Positions 50,801 through 61,932 are shown, counted from the first letter of the stretch. The stretch: 64,000 nucleotides of DNA from Hyaloraphidium curvatum (GCA_025558095.1 JAIVFI010000027.1:62001-126000), one strand, 5' to 3'. Program-made: numbers and translations. Notes: generated by a model not told the origin, from the letters alone.

Positions 50801-52048
50801 TTGCGAGGCAGTCAGTGAATGGAGGATCGAGTCTGGGGCGCAATCAGCGTACCTTCGACTAGGCAGATACCGTTGCTCTGTCCAGCAACGACCGCGCTCC
50901 CCTTCCCGCAGACGCCCCTGGCCGGGTCCGCGCCCGCGCAGCCGGCGTCCGTGACGCAGATGTTGCAGTCCGGCCCCGCGAACCCGTTCCGGCACGCCGA
51001 CGTGCCCGTCCCCGCGGAAAGCACGGGGATCGAGGTGTTTCCCCGCCCTCCGGCGGGCGTCGTCGAGTTCATGCCCAGGGGCCGGGTGGTGCCGCCGGGG
51101 AGGGTCGGCATGGCGTACGTCGAGTTGGCTTTGGGGCCGCCGTTGGGGTCGCAGACGGCCATGGTGAAGCCGACGATCAGGTCGATGTACGGCTTGTATG
51201 ACCCTATGACGCGCGACGTGTAGACCGCGCGGTCCAAAGCCCTGACGATGGAGATGGTGCACATGGTGCAGAGGAAGCCCGGGTCCGTGAGGACAGAGAG
51301 CGCCGAGGAGAGCGCGCCTTCGGCTCCGGAGCCGCCGATGCCCGAAAGCACGGGGCCGACAGTACGGACCATGTCGAAGACGCACCAATCCTGGGCCGAC
51401 GGCGGGCGCTGGCACCCAATGTCGAGGGCGGCGAGGGCGAGGGAGGTGATGTCGGTGGAGGTGAAGCGGGTCCCGATGGGTTGGAGAAAGGTGGAGACGG
51501 TGGGGGAGATCTCGGCCTGGTGACGGTCCAGCACGGGGGCAATGTCGATGATGAACTCGTCGCCGCAGCGCGGGTTGACCACGTTTCCGTACTCGCGAAT
51601 CGTGTTCAGGCAGCTTACGCCGCAGACGCCGGGCAAGGTGTTCCGGAACGCCACGGCGGCGTCGTAATTGATCTGCAGGTTGGGAGACATGACGAGCGAG
51701 ATGCCCGAGAGCAGCGCGAACAGGTTGCAGTCAAACAGGATCCGAACGAGCTTCAGGTCCAGCAGCGCAAAGAAGCAGCCGATTGACAACCGCTTATTGA
51801 ACATGTTCCAGAAATCGGTAAAGTCGAAGCCGCGGGCCACGAGGGCGCGTTCCTCGGGCGAAGCTCGCGCGAGCCGGGCCTCGAACGCGGCCTCGAACGC
51901 GGCCTTGAACTCTGCCATTTTGACCTGCCGCAGCGCATCCTCGGTGGAATTAAATGAGGTCACGGGGAGGTCGGCGGCGGCAGCGGGCGCCACGGCGCAG
52001 AGGAGGGCGAGGAGCAAGCCGAGGAGCGCGAAGAGAGGGAGCGGCCAT
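47856..52048 (-). CDS. ABCG half-transporter with large EGF-like ectodomain (Adp1-like)
   Basis: Exons from about 52048 to 50853, then 50797-49020, 48964-48187 and 48130-47856; donors GTACGC, GTGGGT, GTGCGT. The order is signal-like segment (LFALLGLLLALLCAVAPAAA), a long Cys-containing ectodomain with EGF-like CRNGFAGPDCNICVTDAGC, one helix (IAIGIGGAIVGSAFIALTGM), a Pro/Gly and Lys/Arg-rich loop, the ABC domain (GPSGSGKSS Walker A, VSGGERRRVSIA signature, VLVLDEPTSGLDA Walker B, then the H-loop HQPSSE), and a six-helix domain. This order is that of yeast Adp1-type ABCG proteins, whose substrate is unknown. The signal-peptide frame has no ATG; ATG 52048 is one base out of frame. Confidence 0.85.
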
Positions 52049-52556
52049 GGCGGCCGCCACGGGGGCCGCAGCCCCCGCGACGCCCCGGCGCTGATTGCGC
52101 GGCGAGGCAGCGTGCCGGAGCGGGAGACAGGAGGGGCGTCAGGGGCCCGCGCGCAAGGGACGTCGCTCCGCGATTTGCTGAGGCAGTGAGATGTGGCGGA
52201 GCAGACCCACGCATGCCCCCCTCCACCCCTGCGGACATCAAGCCGGGGATATCATCCTTTGCAAGCAGAGCCAATGAATTGTTCTGCTCGAAGGCCATCA
52301 TTTGTGCCGGCGTCCGAGACGGAAGTGTTCGGGGACCAGGTGGAAGCCTCTTTGGAACGAAGTGAGCCTCTCAACCTGGCGCATCGCACAACTCGTACAT
52401 TGTGTGAACACGATCTAGCTGCAGCATTACAGTTTCGGTGACTCAGTACTGCTTCACTTCGAAGCCTTGATGACCAGCGAGCAGGTGGGGCTGGCCGATC
52501 GGCCGGTCACTCGAGCCCTGCCTCAAGGCGGGTGGACTCCTGCCTGAGTTCGGTGA
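52049..52556. other. Intergenic region, no gene seen
   Basis: About 510 bp, partly AT-richer than the genes. Open frames on the minus strand here continue to an ATG at 52301, but they are not in the frame of the transporter and carry no recognisable domain. Confidence 0.35.
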
Positions 52557-53209
52557 TCAGACCGCGCCAGCTTCCTCGTGCCGGCAGAGCTTCCGATGCT
52601 CCGGCCAGTGGGCCTTCTGGCACTCCCTCGAGCAGTAGTTCGACAGCTTGCACCCGGCGCATCGCTTGAAGGTCTCCTTCGTCCCGTGGTTGCGGCACCC
52701 GGGATTGGAGCAAACGCGCAGCGGCTCGGGAGCGTTACTGTCTTCGCCCAACCACTCCTTCTGCAGCTTGCTGAGGTGGCGCCGCGCCGTCTCGGCACAG
52801 GCCGGTCCGATGAGCACGTCGCAGGTGACCGCCACCATCCACCGGCACAAGACCCTGAGTTCCCCGCCCTCGTTTCCCTGGCAATGCATGGAGGGAAGCG
52901 TCGGCCCCGGCTTGCCCACTCCCGGCGCGAAACGAGCCCCGCACCCGAAGCAGCGCAGGTCGAGGAAGCGAGCTGGTCCTCGTACCAATCCCCGCAGACC
53001 CGCCTCACCGCCTCCCGGAGGTTGATGTCGCGGAATTCCTTGGGCACCGCGGCGCGGTTGACCGCAAACGTGCCTTCGAGGAGCCGGGGGCGCGGCTCCC
53101 CGCCGACGACCAGCTGCACGGTGAGCAGGATGGGGACTTCCTTGCGTCCCACGCGCGCGTTCGGCGCAATGGGGCCGCGCACCCGGGGCTTCTCCAGAGC
53201 GGTCTGCAT
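52557..53209 (-). pseudogene. MYND zinc finger protein with one frame break
   Basis: The start (MQTALEKPRVRGPIAPNARV) and the region to VCGDWYEDQL lie in one frame; the remainder (RFLDLRCFGCGARF, LCRWMVAVTCDVLIGPACAE, and the MYND finger CSNPGCRNHGTKETFKRCAG then CKLSNYCSRECQKAHWPEH) lies in another. One missing base near 52965 joins them into about 217 residues. MYND fingers are protein-interaction modules. Either a recent pseudogene or a sequence error. Confidence 0.65.
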
Positions 53210-53342
53210 GTCGCCGTTTCGACACGAGAGACACGAGAGGGGATTCGGGAAGTGCGGGGGAAAACGGTCCTTGTTGTTGGTGAAGTGTCGGTGAGTCGCT
53301 CTTAACGCCAGCGCATCGCACACCGAACCACATCCACACGCG

Positions 53343-53933
53343 ATGGAGCGCAGCGAAGCACACCGCCTCCGTCACTCTGATCCTCCGATGGCCACATTCC
53401 GCCGCGTCCTCGAGTTTGCCGAGCTCTCGAGCTTCCTGGACGCCAACACTGGCCGCCTCATCCCGGAGAAGCTCGCGACGGGGCCGGGGGGTTTCCCACC
53501 CGTGACCACCACCTACAAGTTCTGGGGCATCAAGACGGCCGCCGACGTGCAGAGCGTGATGGCCAGCGAGATGGAGTGGCTCATTGAGCACGCGGACCAG
53601 GCGCGGCCTCTGCTTGGGCGCCTCATTGAAGCCGGGTGGGCGTCTTCGGCCGAGATGCTGGACATGCTGCTCGCAATGTCATCGGTGGGCTCGTCTGGTG
53701 CCGTTCGGCGCCGTTGGTTTTGTTCTCACCGTACTGTGAAGCAATCCGGATCCGCTTCGGTGGGACAAGACGATCTGGCGGCCCAGATGGATCAGCTCGG
53801 CATCAACCAGCCCCTTCGGTCTGCCCTCGAGCCGCCCGGAGCCCCGCCCGCGCAGGGCAAGAAGAAGGCCCCGAGGAAGAGGCATACGAAGGGGAAGAAG
53901 AAGAACCAGCAGACGGTCCCGGATGCAGCCTGA
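53343..53933 (+). CDS. Small protein with Lys-rich tail, unknown function
   Basis: 196 aa from ATG 53343 (or shorter from ATG 53388, MATFRRVLEF). A 57-nt in-frame segment at 53685-53741 starts GTGGGC and ends AAG like a local intron; removing it joins LAMSS to QSGSASVGQDDLAAQMDQLG and gives 177 aa. The N-terminal half is helical (VQSVMASEMEWLIEHADQAR, LLGRLIEAGWASSAEMLDML). The C-terminal KKKAPRKRHTKGKKKNQQ is a candidate nuclear or RNA-binding tail. No family recognised. It is divergent from the MYND pseudogene, 133 bp apart. Confidence 0.55.
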   Translation: MERSEAHRLRHSDPPMATFRRVLEFAELSSFLDANTGRLIPEKLATGPGGFPPVTTTYKFWGIKTAADVQSVMASEMEWLIEHADQARPLLGRLIEAGWASSAEMLDMLLAMSSVGSSGAVRRRWFCSHRTVKQSGSASVGQDDLAAQMDQLGINQPLRSALEPPGAPPAQGKKKAPRKRHTKGKKKNQQTVPDAA

Positions 53934-53954
53934 AAATTGCGGGCTTCGCGAGCC

Positions 53955-54420
53955 TCACAATAGATTCGCGTCGAACGCCGCGATCTTCCAATCGATGACC
54001 GCGGCCGCCTCGGGCGGGTATCCGCCCTCCTCCTTTGCCCTGCGGAAGAACCGCTCGATCATATCCCTCCTCAGCCGCACGCCCCATCAGCCCCTCCATG
54101 TCCACCGCCTCCCCGTACCCCTCGCAGAGCCATCCGACGAAGGCGTCCACGTCCAGGCCTGGCACGTCCCAGTCGAACACGTCCAGCTCAATCGCGCCGT
54201 TCGAAGCGCGGTGACGCGGAAGTTGCTCACGCTGAGGTCACCGTGGATCACGCCGAAGTTCTCGCGTCCGGTCGGGATCGGAGGTCCTTCGGCACCGACC
54301 AGCACGCCGTGTGCGCGGCGTCCCAGCTCTGGATCCTCGCCGCGATGTCCGGGTGCTCCACAGGAGGGGCGGGACTGGCGCTCATTTACCTGCTGAGGTA
54401 CAAAAAGGTGGGGTGGAAGC
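53955..54420 (-). pseudogene. Aminoglycoside/choline kinase-like (APH family) fragment, frame-broken
   Basis: Pieces in three frames align as one C-terminal kinase lobe: DIAARIQSWDAAHTACW, then VIHGDLSVSNFRV (catalytic HGDxxxxN), then SNGAIELDVFDWDVPGLDVD (metal-binding D-W), then GLMGRAAEEG, and finally MIERFFRRAKEEGGYPPEAA with VIDWKIAAFD and stop TGA at 53955. Frame changes are needed near 54260, 54214 and 54066. The N-lobe is not identified. Such kinases phosphorylate small molecules or proteins; this copy is probably inactive. Confidence 0.6.
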
Positions 54421-54506
54421 TCCTTGCTCGGATATAGGAGCGTCAAACCAGCTCGGCGATGAAGAGACCCATGCAAATCCACCTTGTTCAATCATGAGAG
54501 GTGCGG

Positions 54507-56309
54507 TCACATTGCGATCAGTGCCAGAGACAAATATGCAATGCGGGCTATAGTGAATGACCAGCGCACCGGCATCGCAGCCGACACGCGGCTGAAGGAA
54601 GTTGTGAATGGCGTACTGATCGGCCCTGTTGGGGATACGGTCGCACCGGTGCTGGACGCCGTCGGAGCCGTGGCGGCCGGGCACGCCTCGGGGGCCCCGC
54701 CGTTCAGCACCCTCCAGGCCTCCCCGCACCATCCTTCGGCGGTCTGGGTGCACACGTAGCCCTGTAAGCCGCCGATCCCGGGCATTGGCTCGCCGGGAGC
54801 AAGTCGCATGCACGCCCCGTCGTCGAACCACGAGCACATGGTGGCGTTCGGACCCTGGCACTGCACGGTTTGCCGCTCCGGAGTGAGCCGCACGAGGACA
54901 GAGTGAGCCTTGTCGGGGCAGCTGGTGAAGCAGGTCCAGGGTCCAGGGGTGGGTGTCGATGTCGCCGTGCCCGTTGCCGTGATGCCTGTTGCCGTGCACT
55001 GGGTCGGAGCGGTCTGGTTGTTGAGGACAACGTCGGCGGCAACCTTGCACCACCCCGTGGCTGTGGAGGTGCATATGATTCCTTCCGAATCCTCCCAGAG
55101 GTACGGATTCGTGTGCGGCTCATTCGAGCCAGGAGCCAGGACGCCGCAGTTTGCGTCCGTAAAGAAGGAGCACGTCGCGGGTGCCCCAAAGAAGTCGTCC
55201 GTCCCCAGGCACACCACCGTGTCATTGGCCCTCCTGACCTGCAGGTAGAGGCCCCCGTCATTGCAGCTCCTCAGGCAAGTCCAAGGACCGAACCAGGGCG
55301 GGCCCAAGCACTCGGCGGCCGCGGTCTGATTACGGACGAGGACGTCCATAGCAGCTTTGCACCACCCGCGTATTCCTGCGTTGCACCTCAACCCGCCGGC
55401 CACGGGGGTGTTGGAACTCGTGTCCGGCCTCTTTGAGCCAGGGGCCACGATGGAGCAGTCCACATCCGAATAGAAAGTGCAGGTCACTGGTTCTTCGGCG
55501 GATGGATACGTCCCCAGGCACTCCACGAAGTTGTCAGCTGTGGTCCTCCTGACCTGCACGTAGAGCCCCCAATCATCACAGCTCTTGATGCAGGTCCACG
55601 CCCACGGGGGGCCCCACGCTGTAGAAAGGCCGAACTCCTGCTTCTCCGTCACGTCGGGACACGACACAGGTTTGATTTGCTTGACCAGATAATCGTGGGC
55701 ATCCCGACACCATGTGCCCTCCCACCCTTCGCCCGACGGGTTGCAGGCGACTCCCCCGCCTTTCTGCGGAGGCATTCCCGGGGAAATGATGGCCGTACAG
55801 AGGGGATCTGAGTACCAGGTGCACGTCCCGTTGCTCGGGCCGCGGCAACTCAGGTTGTAGTTGGAGCTGCCGCTGCTTGCATTGTAGGAATAGTCTACCC
55901 CGACCCAATTGCAGCCATTCGAGGGGCTGCGAATACAGGATCCCACGGCGGCGCACTTGTAGGGCGCCGGCTGGCGACGGTACCGGGAGTAGCTAGAAAA
56001 GTTGCCGCCCGGGCACCGTCCGATGCACTGCGCCACGCTGTCGCTTTCAGAGGGACCCGAAAGGCTGCGTGACCTTTCGCGGCACACCAGGAAACCCGTT
56101 CCGGGGTCGATGACCTCGGTTCTTGTGAAGGAGCTGCTCGAGGTCGCCGAGGCCCCGAGGGACGCTGTCGCGACCAGCGCCGCCGCCAGGGCGAGCGCAG
56201 TTCCGAATGTCCGCGTGCCGGGGCCCACGTAGGAGCGGGAGCGCCTGCTTTCCCACGGCATGGTGTCCGTAATGTCTGACTTTGAGAATGTAGTTCCGGT
56301 TGGAGTCAT
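54507..56309 (-). CDS. Secreted or anchored protein with four 8-cysteine repeats
   Basis: Intronless, 600 aa. A hydrophobic segment (FGTALALAAALVATASLGAS) about 35 residues in serves as signal peptide or anchor; ATG 56261 gives a more usual signal length. Four tandem units of roughly 90-100 residues follow, best seen in PWTCLRSCNDGGLYLQVRR with TCSFFTDANCGVLAPGS, IICTSTATGWCKVAADVV and NNQTAPTQC. Most units hold eight cysteines and an NQT sequon. The C-terminus is Thr/Ser/Pro-rich and ends hydrophobic (FTIARIAYLSLALIAM), perhaps a GPI signal. No known domain recognised; probably a wall or surface protein with disulfide-stabilised modules. Confidence 0.72.
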   Translation of the reverse strand: MTPTGTTFSKSDITDTMPWESRRSRSYVGPGTRTFGTALALAAALVATASLGASATSSSSFTRTEVIDPGTGFLVCRERSRSLSGPSESDSVAQCIGRCPGGNFSSYSRYRRQPAPYKCAAVGSCIRSPSNGCNWVGVDYSYNASSGSSNYNLSCRGPSNGTCTWYSDPLCTAIISPGMPPQKGGGVACNPSGEGWEGTWCRDAHDYLVKQIKPVSCPDVTEKQEFGLSTAWGPPWAWTCIKSCDDWGLYVQVRRTTADNFVECLGTYPSAEEPVTCTFYSDVDCSIVAPGSKRPDTSSNTPVAGGLRCNAGIRGWCKAAMDVLVRNQTAAAECLGPPWFGPWTCLRSCNDGGLYLQVRRANDTVVCLGTDDFFGAPATCSFFTDANCGVLAPGSNEPHTNPYLWEDSEGIICTSTATGWCKVAADVVLNNQTAPTQCTATGITATGTATSTPTPGPWTCFTSCPDKAHSVLVRLTPERQTVQCQGPNATMCSWFDDGACMRLAPGEPMPGIGGLQGYVCTQTAEGWCGEAWRVLNGGAPEACPAATAPTASSTGATVSPTGPISTPFTTSFSRVSAAMPVRWSFTIARIAYLSLALIAM

Positions 56310-56385
56310 CCGGGTCGGAGCTCAGCCTCAACTCAAACGGATGTAATGAGGAGCTAGCAATCCCACCATACACTTAGAAATCCCC

Positions 56386-58955
56386 CTACGCCCCAAGAAT
56401 CAGCTCCTCATCTACATTCAAACCAAAAGCGACCGGCGCGGGGGCCGGAGCGTTGACAGCGGCGGCTTCGGTGCACAGCTGAAGCCAGTGTTGGAGTTGG
56501 GCCGCGACGCCAAGAGCCCAGGCCACCGCGATCCGCTCGCGGAAGCGCCGCACAAAACGAGAGTAAAGGCCATCGAGGTCCACGGGCTGCCCATCGCGGC
56601 CGACGATCCCGGGGTACTGGATGCGCCCCATCTCCGAGGAGAAGCGCGAGAAAGTGTCAGAGACAGCGCTGTACGAAACAAAAGCAACCACGATCAGAGG
56701 GTAGAAGTTGGCGTTGAAGACGAAACGGGAGTAGTCCTTCCTGGCGGCCTCGACCCGCCGTTCGACTGCGTGGCCCGGGACCGAGAAGACCAGGCCCGTG
56801 TGCAAATGGGCCATAGAAGTGAGGGTCTTGATCTCGAGCAACCACCGTTTCCGGGTTTCGCGGTGCGTGATGAGAACGTCTCCAAGGCGGCCAGCATCCG
56901 CAGGCGTGGGCGGGGTGACAGTCTCGTAGCCATGCGCAAAGAGGTTTGGCGGCATGGGGTGCACGCGGAGGAGAAGCGCCGCGCGGATGGCCGCGCAAAT
57001 GTCGTCGTGACCAGGACTGAAGAGATCGCGGCCATAGCAGCCCGAGAACGCGTGCTCCCCCGTCAGCGACATGGCCGATCGCTTGCAGCCCCGCCGGCAG
57101 GGCAAGGAAAGACCAGGGTAGTCGGCCTCGTGCAGCAGCGGGAGGCAAAGCCGGAAGCGCACAAGTAAGCGGAAAAAGTTGTTGCGAATGTGGTTGGCAA
57201 GCAGCGCGGGAGAGGCAGTCAGGAAAGCCGACAGGCCGTCCTGCGCCTGCACAAGCCGCTTGCGCCGCTCCAGACCCGCGGAGGTGTCAGGTTGCAAAGC
57301 AATCAGAGCCACGAGGCGGCGCTGGTCCTCGAGACGCGTGAGGTCGCTCTGCAAGCAGTGCCAAACCGGCTGAGCGAAGAAACTGGCGTCTGCAGGGAGC
57401 GTACGGCGAGCTGGTGCGGCGCCCAGCGGATGGGGAGGGGGAGGATCCTCAGGAGGACGTACGTGCACCCGGGCACCTCTCCGCAAGGGAATGTTTCAGC
57501 AAGAAGATGACGACGTGGTCGGGGAAGGCCGCCAGCCACGCGTTCACCGCGTGGGCGGTCGCCTCCGCGCCCCCGTCCACCCCGTGACCCAGGTCCTCCT
57601 GCTGTTAGAGCTTCCTCAGGAGATCCTTGTACCGCGCGGCCAGGTACGAGCCCGCGAGCCGCGTGATGCCCTCCATAATGCCAATCGGCCGGAGCCCCCC
57701 CCCTCCGGCTTGAGCAAAGGAACGAGGATTTGATCCGGGAGGAGCGGCCGGAGCATGGGGGTGTCGAGTCGGCCAGTGCACACGCCGTGCACCATGGCCG
57801 CCAGCGGGCGGAGCTTCCGCCGCGTCGCGTCGTTCTCGCAGTTGTGCACGATGAAAAGTTTTGGCCATGCTGAAACCCGACATGCCGGCCCCCACGCCGT
57901 CCTTCTTCCGGCGCAACCGAGCCCAGATGTCCCCCAGGAAAGCCGCGTCCGTGTAGGCAGGACAGGGCGCGGGCGCGTTGGGGGGCAGAGACAGCCGACA
58001 CAGCGGCTCTCCCTCCCGCGGCCCTGGGTACAGCTCCTCCAGTTCCGCCTGCAGCGTGGGCGTGAAGCCAGCCGGAACGGCCTCCCCCGAGAGGGCCGCG
58101 GACGCAGCACCAGGAGCGCCCTTCAGGGCGGCAAGCACGATGGCCTTGAAGAGCTGGTAGTTGAGCGGCCGCAGCCCGTCCCGCCGCGCGCCCCGGTTGA
58201 CCTGACGGGCGGCGAAGTAGTTCTGCTCGTACATGTAATCCCCCGACATGACGTAGCCGCCAAACGCAAGGTAGGCGGTGAGAGCGCGGTGCAGGTCGGA
58301 TTCCGGTGCCGCCGGGTCCTCGTAGGCCCGTTGGAAAGACTCGCTGGCCCGGAAGGCGAGCGTGCTCCAGGTGGTGGTCCGGTAGCGGTGCTTCAGCGGC
58401 ATCGGCGGCGGCGCCCCCGCGCCCCCGCCCGGCGGCGGATCAGGCCCGGGACCCCCGGGTGGACCACCGTCGCCCGGGTCGCCCGGCTCACCGCTTTTGC
58501 CGTGCCCGCCAGCCGCGGCGTTGCCGCCCGGCGCGCGGTCGCCGCCTGGGGGATCACCGCCGTCCGGCCGCCGCCGCCAGCGCCGCCCGTTGCGCCTGGC
58601 CGTCCTGCGGGGCGTCGACCGCAACCCGGGCGGCCGCAGGGGCCGCCATCAGCGCGGGCGCGGGTGGCGAAGCACGGGGAGATGCCGAAGATGCCGCCGG
58701 TGACGCCGGTCCCTCCGCGCGTCCCGTGGCAGCCGCCCGATCGGCACGCACGCGATCGAGGAACTCGACGAGATCTGGTGGAAGCGAAGCTAAAGAAACG
58801 CCGAGTGGCGGGTTAGCTGCGTCCGGGTTGCACGAGGTGTGCTGTCCAGAAACCCCGGCACAAGAGGCGTTTGCGGCGTAGGGACGCCGGCAACCCCCGC
58901 ACCGCGCTAGCCCCATGGCGCGCAACGCATCGGCAGACAGGCGTTGCATCGCCAA
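56386..58955 (-). mobile_element. Degenerate LINE-type retrotransposon relic
   Basis: In 5'-3' order on the minus strand: a gag-like zinc finger (GLARCGGCRRPY with a downstream H and C), Pro/Gly/Ala-rich linker, an N-terminal RT-associated region (LLPDQILVPLLKPE then GGGLRPIGIMEGITRLAGSY), a fragment VDGGAEATAHAVNAWLAAFP that normally precedes the catalytic RT aspartates, then directly the C-terminal part with TGEHAFSGCYGRD, HDDICAAIRAALL and a nuclease-like RLGDVLITHRETRKRWLLEI. The RT catalytic core is deleted and the frame changes several times. The arrangement resembles LINE-like elements of chytrids and oomycetes. No target-site duplication or poly-A was identified. Confidence 0.7.
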
Positions 58956-59164
58956 CCAGTGCTCCGGGCTCCGTGTGACCCGAAGATGACCGTCCCGTTT
59001 GTTTTTGTGGGTAGTTGGCTGGAAGCGGCAACCATCGCGAATACCTCTCTGCGATCAACCCGGACGACGACCTTTTCGAAGCTGCAAATGGTCTACCAGC
59101 TCCAAGGCCCAGCTCCTGAGCGACAATGACCTCCAGACCTATCTCCAGTGGTACAGGATGACGG

Positions 59165-61932
59165 ATGCCGTGGGCGCCGTGGGACACAAGGCGACCTCCG
59201 AGTTTGTTGGCGCCGGTTGTCCCCCTTCTCGCGGCGCTGTTCACCGACCTCTCCCCCTTTTGGCGCGCCATGCTTGCGGACATCGATTTGCCGGCGGATG
59301 CGGGTCCCGCCGACCGCGATGCGCCGCCGGAAGGACGTGACCGCGGGGGACCCGTGGACCCCGTGCGCGCAGCATCGGTCGCGAATCGCGCCCGGGCGGT
59401 TCTGCGAGTGAGGCGGCGATATCCCCCTGGGTTTCTCGAGGCACTGGAACGCGCCGATGAGGAGAGAGGTGAATCTGGAGGACCGCCTGGCGCTGGGGGC
59501 CCGCGAGTCCGCCGGCGCTATCCTCCGGGCTTCCTCGACGAGCTGCTTGGGCTCGGCGAGGCCAATAATGGACCTGCAGATGCCGACGTGCTTCGACGGG
59601 GGACAATGCGATCGCCACGGACCCCGAAGACCTGAAGCAGGGGCAAACCGGACGTGCCACTGCCGCTTCTGACCCCACCCGCGACGCCGCGGCCTCGCAA
59701 GCCGCCTCCCGAGTTCGTTCCGGCCCCGCGAGAACCGATTGAGGGGATGAAGCTGGCACCCGGGATCCTTTCGTTCATCCTGACTGCCCCGACAATTCAA
59801 ACCCCGCTGCTCCAACGCGTGACGCTCTACGCGGCGTTCCTGCTCGCCGAAATGTTTCCGGCCGTGTTCGGACCGCGTCTTCGTCATCGGTCTATTGACA
59901 GCCGCTATGGTACATCCCAGGCCATTCATTCGCACCACACGGACGGCAGGCTCCTGACCAAGGAGGAGTACCTGGTGGAGTACGACCGCCAGATGGCCTA
60001 CGTACGGCGCTTTGCCAGGTGCGACGAAGCTGTTCACGGTCAACCATGGTTCCATGTGTCGGACGGTGCTCGAATCTACTTCAAGGGAGAGAACGTTACC
60101 CGCTTCGATCCTTTTGTCGGCTCTGCCCGCGAAGCGGTTCCGTTCCTGGATCTAAAGGTCCTGCTCCGGAATCCGCGGCGGGACGATGCCTTTTTCCGTT
60201 CCGCTATCGCGCAGTATGCCCAGGAGGAGGAGGTCCGACGACTAAACGGCTGTTTCAAGGTCCCAATGGCGCTGAGGACCGCAGAAGGATCGATCCGGCT
60301 GTCTTTGCCGAGGTGCGGGACCAGCTGGCGGTAATCAGGGCCGGGAAAGAACCCGCCCTGAGGTTGCCGGTGGGGATGTTCACGCCCTTGCTGGAGAGAT
60401 TCCGGGCGGCCAAATCGTGGTTGGAGAAGGCCGCCGACAGGGAGCTGGCGAAAGTCCGTGCCTGGGCAGCCCATGTCAAGTCGACATTCTTCGAGAGGCT
60501 GGTTCGCGGGGCAGCGATCCTACGCTATGCCTTCAGCAACCCTCAGGAATGGGTGGATGAAGCACTTGCCGGCATCAGGCACCTGCGGGAACCAGAACTG
60601 AAGTCATACCTCGAAGGCATGTCAATGCGCGATCTTCCGGAGAAACTGGCATGGCAATGTTCAGCCAAGATTGTCCGCTCCGCCATCAAGAAGCTGGACA
60701 AGATCGATCGAGCGTGGTCCGCATACGCGACGGCCCGCACGGAGAGCGAGATGGAGACGCACTCGACCAACGTCGCCGCCATCGCCGCCGCCCTTCGGAA
60801 CGGGAGCTCGTGCAAGGACGTGCTTCGGAACATCGAAAGGGTCGTGGAGGAGTGCGAGCGGTACGGGTTCGAGCACACCAACCGTCGCATCGACGCGCGC
60901 TTCGGGAACAGGAGCGCGCGAGACACGGAGAGGGAATGGCTTCCCAGCACCGCTGCGCGCGCCTGTGGGTTCGATTTCGCCTTCAAGGACCAGGATGCGT
61001 TCGTCGTGGAGTGCCGCGGTCGCGGCGGAGCGCCCTTGCGGGTACCCTCCATCGAGATCCAGTACTACTCGCACATTGAGGACGATACACGTGCCTTCAG
61101 CGAGGCCACGGCGCGCGGCGTCGATCGCCTTGCATATGTTCCTCGGCGTGAGGAGCGCATCGAGATCCGGATGGAGAACGCGATTTGGTCGGGTATCGAC
61201 CAGACTGTCGGGGTCAAGATCGACGAAGACGGGTCCGCACGCGTGAGCGGGTGCTTTATCCCGCACCTCGAGTTTCTGGAGCGGCTGAACCAGGACTTTG
61301 ACCACACCGTACGGACTGCGCGGGCGGGGAGAGAATGCCCCTTCTGCGGCGAGGGCGGCGAGGCGGCTGCTTCCTCCGACAAGAAGCGTTCGTGCAAATG
61401 CGCCGAGAAGTTCTCCCTCCCAAAGGCCGAGGGCGGATCTGCATCGGGTCTCACGTCGGCAAAGAGGAAGGCCGACGACGACGCGGGTTCGAATACCGAG
61501 AAGCGCCCCCGCACCGACGGCGCTCCCTCTTCGAGGGCCCTCCTCACTTTGGACTTTGGCCCCGAGGGCATGCTCGAGCTCCGCGACCCGGTCTGGAACT
61601 CCTCGAGCATCATGCAGGCCTACCTCTCCGCGGTCGGCGAGGACGAGGACATCGTGGTCCCCGCCCACGAGATCGGCGGGGAGGTGTGGAGCTTTCAATG
61701 GTGGAATGCGCTGGTGGGCGCGGTGGAGGACGGGAGGAAGCCCCGGAACGGCGCCGAGGTCGCGGGCATGCTGAGGCTGGTGCTGTTCCTGGCGGGCGAG
61801 GGCAACGGGATCGCGACCAAGGCATTTGGATCCCCGGACGGGGCGCTGGACATCGTCGCGAACATGATCGACGCGCACCTGAGCCGGGACGAGCTGCGCG
61901 CGGCTTTCGAGACGCCGCCGCCGAAGGCCTAG
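59165..61932 (+). pseudogene. Large uncharacterised protein gene with frame breaks
   Basis: Three overlapping open frames appear to be one gene. The first (from ATG 59165) carries two copies of RRRYPPGFL. The second (59654-60334, internal ATG 59747) has LTKEEYLVEYDRQMAYVRRF and YFKGENVTRFDPF. The third, to 61932, has VRDQLAVIRAGKEPALRLPV, a coiled middle, a Cys cluster (ECPFCGEGG, CKCAEK), a basic KRKADDD segment and an acidic end (VGEDEDIVVPAHEIGGEVWS). A single missing base in GAAGGATCG near 60292 joins frames two and three (TAEG to IDPAVFAEV); the first switch near 59640 is less certain. No family recognised. It may be nuclear. Confidence 0.5.
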
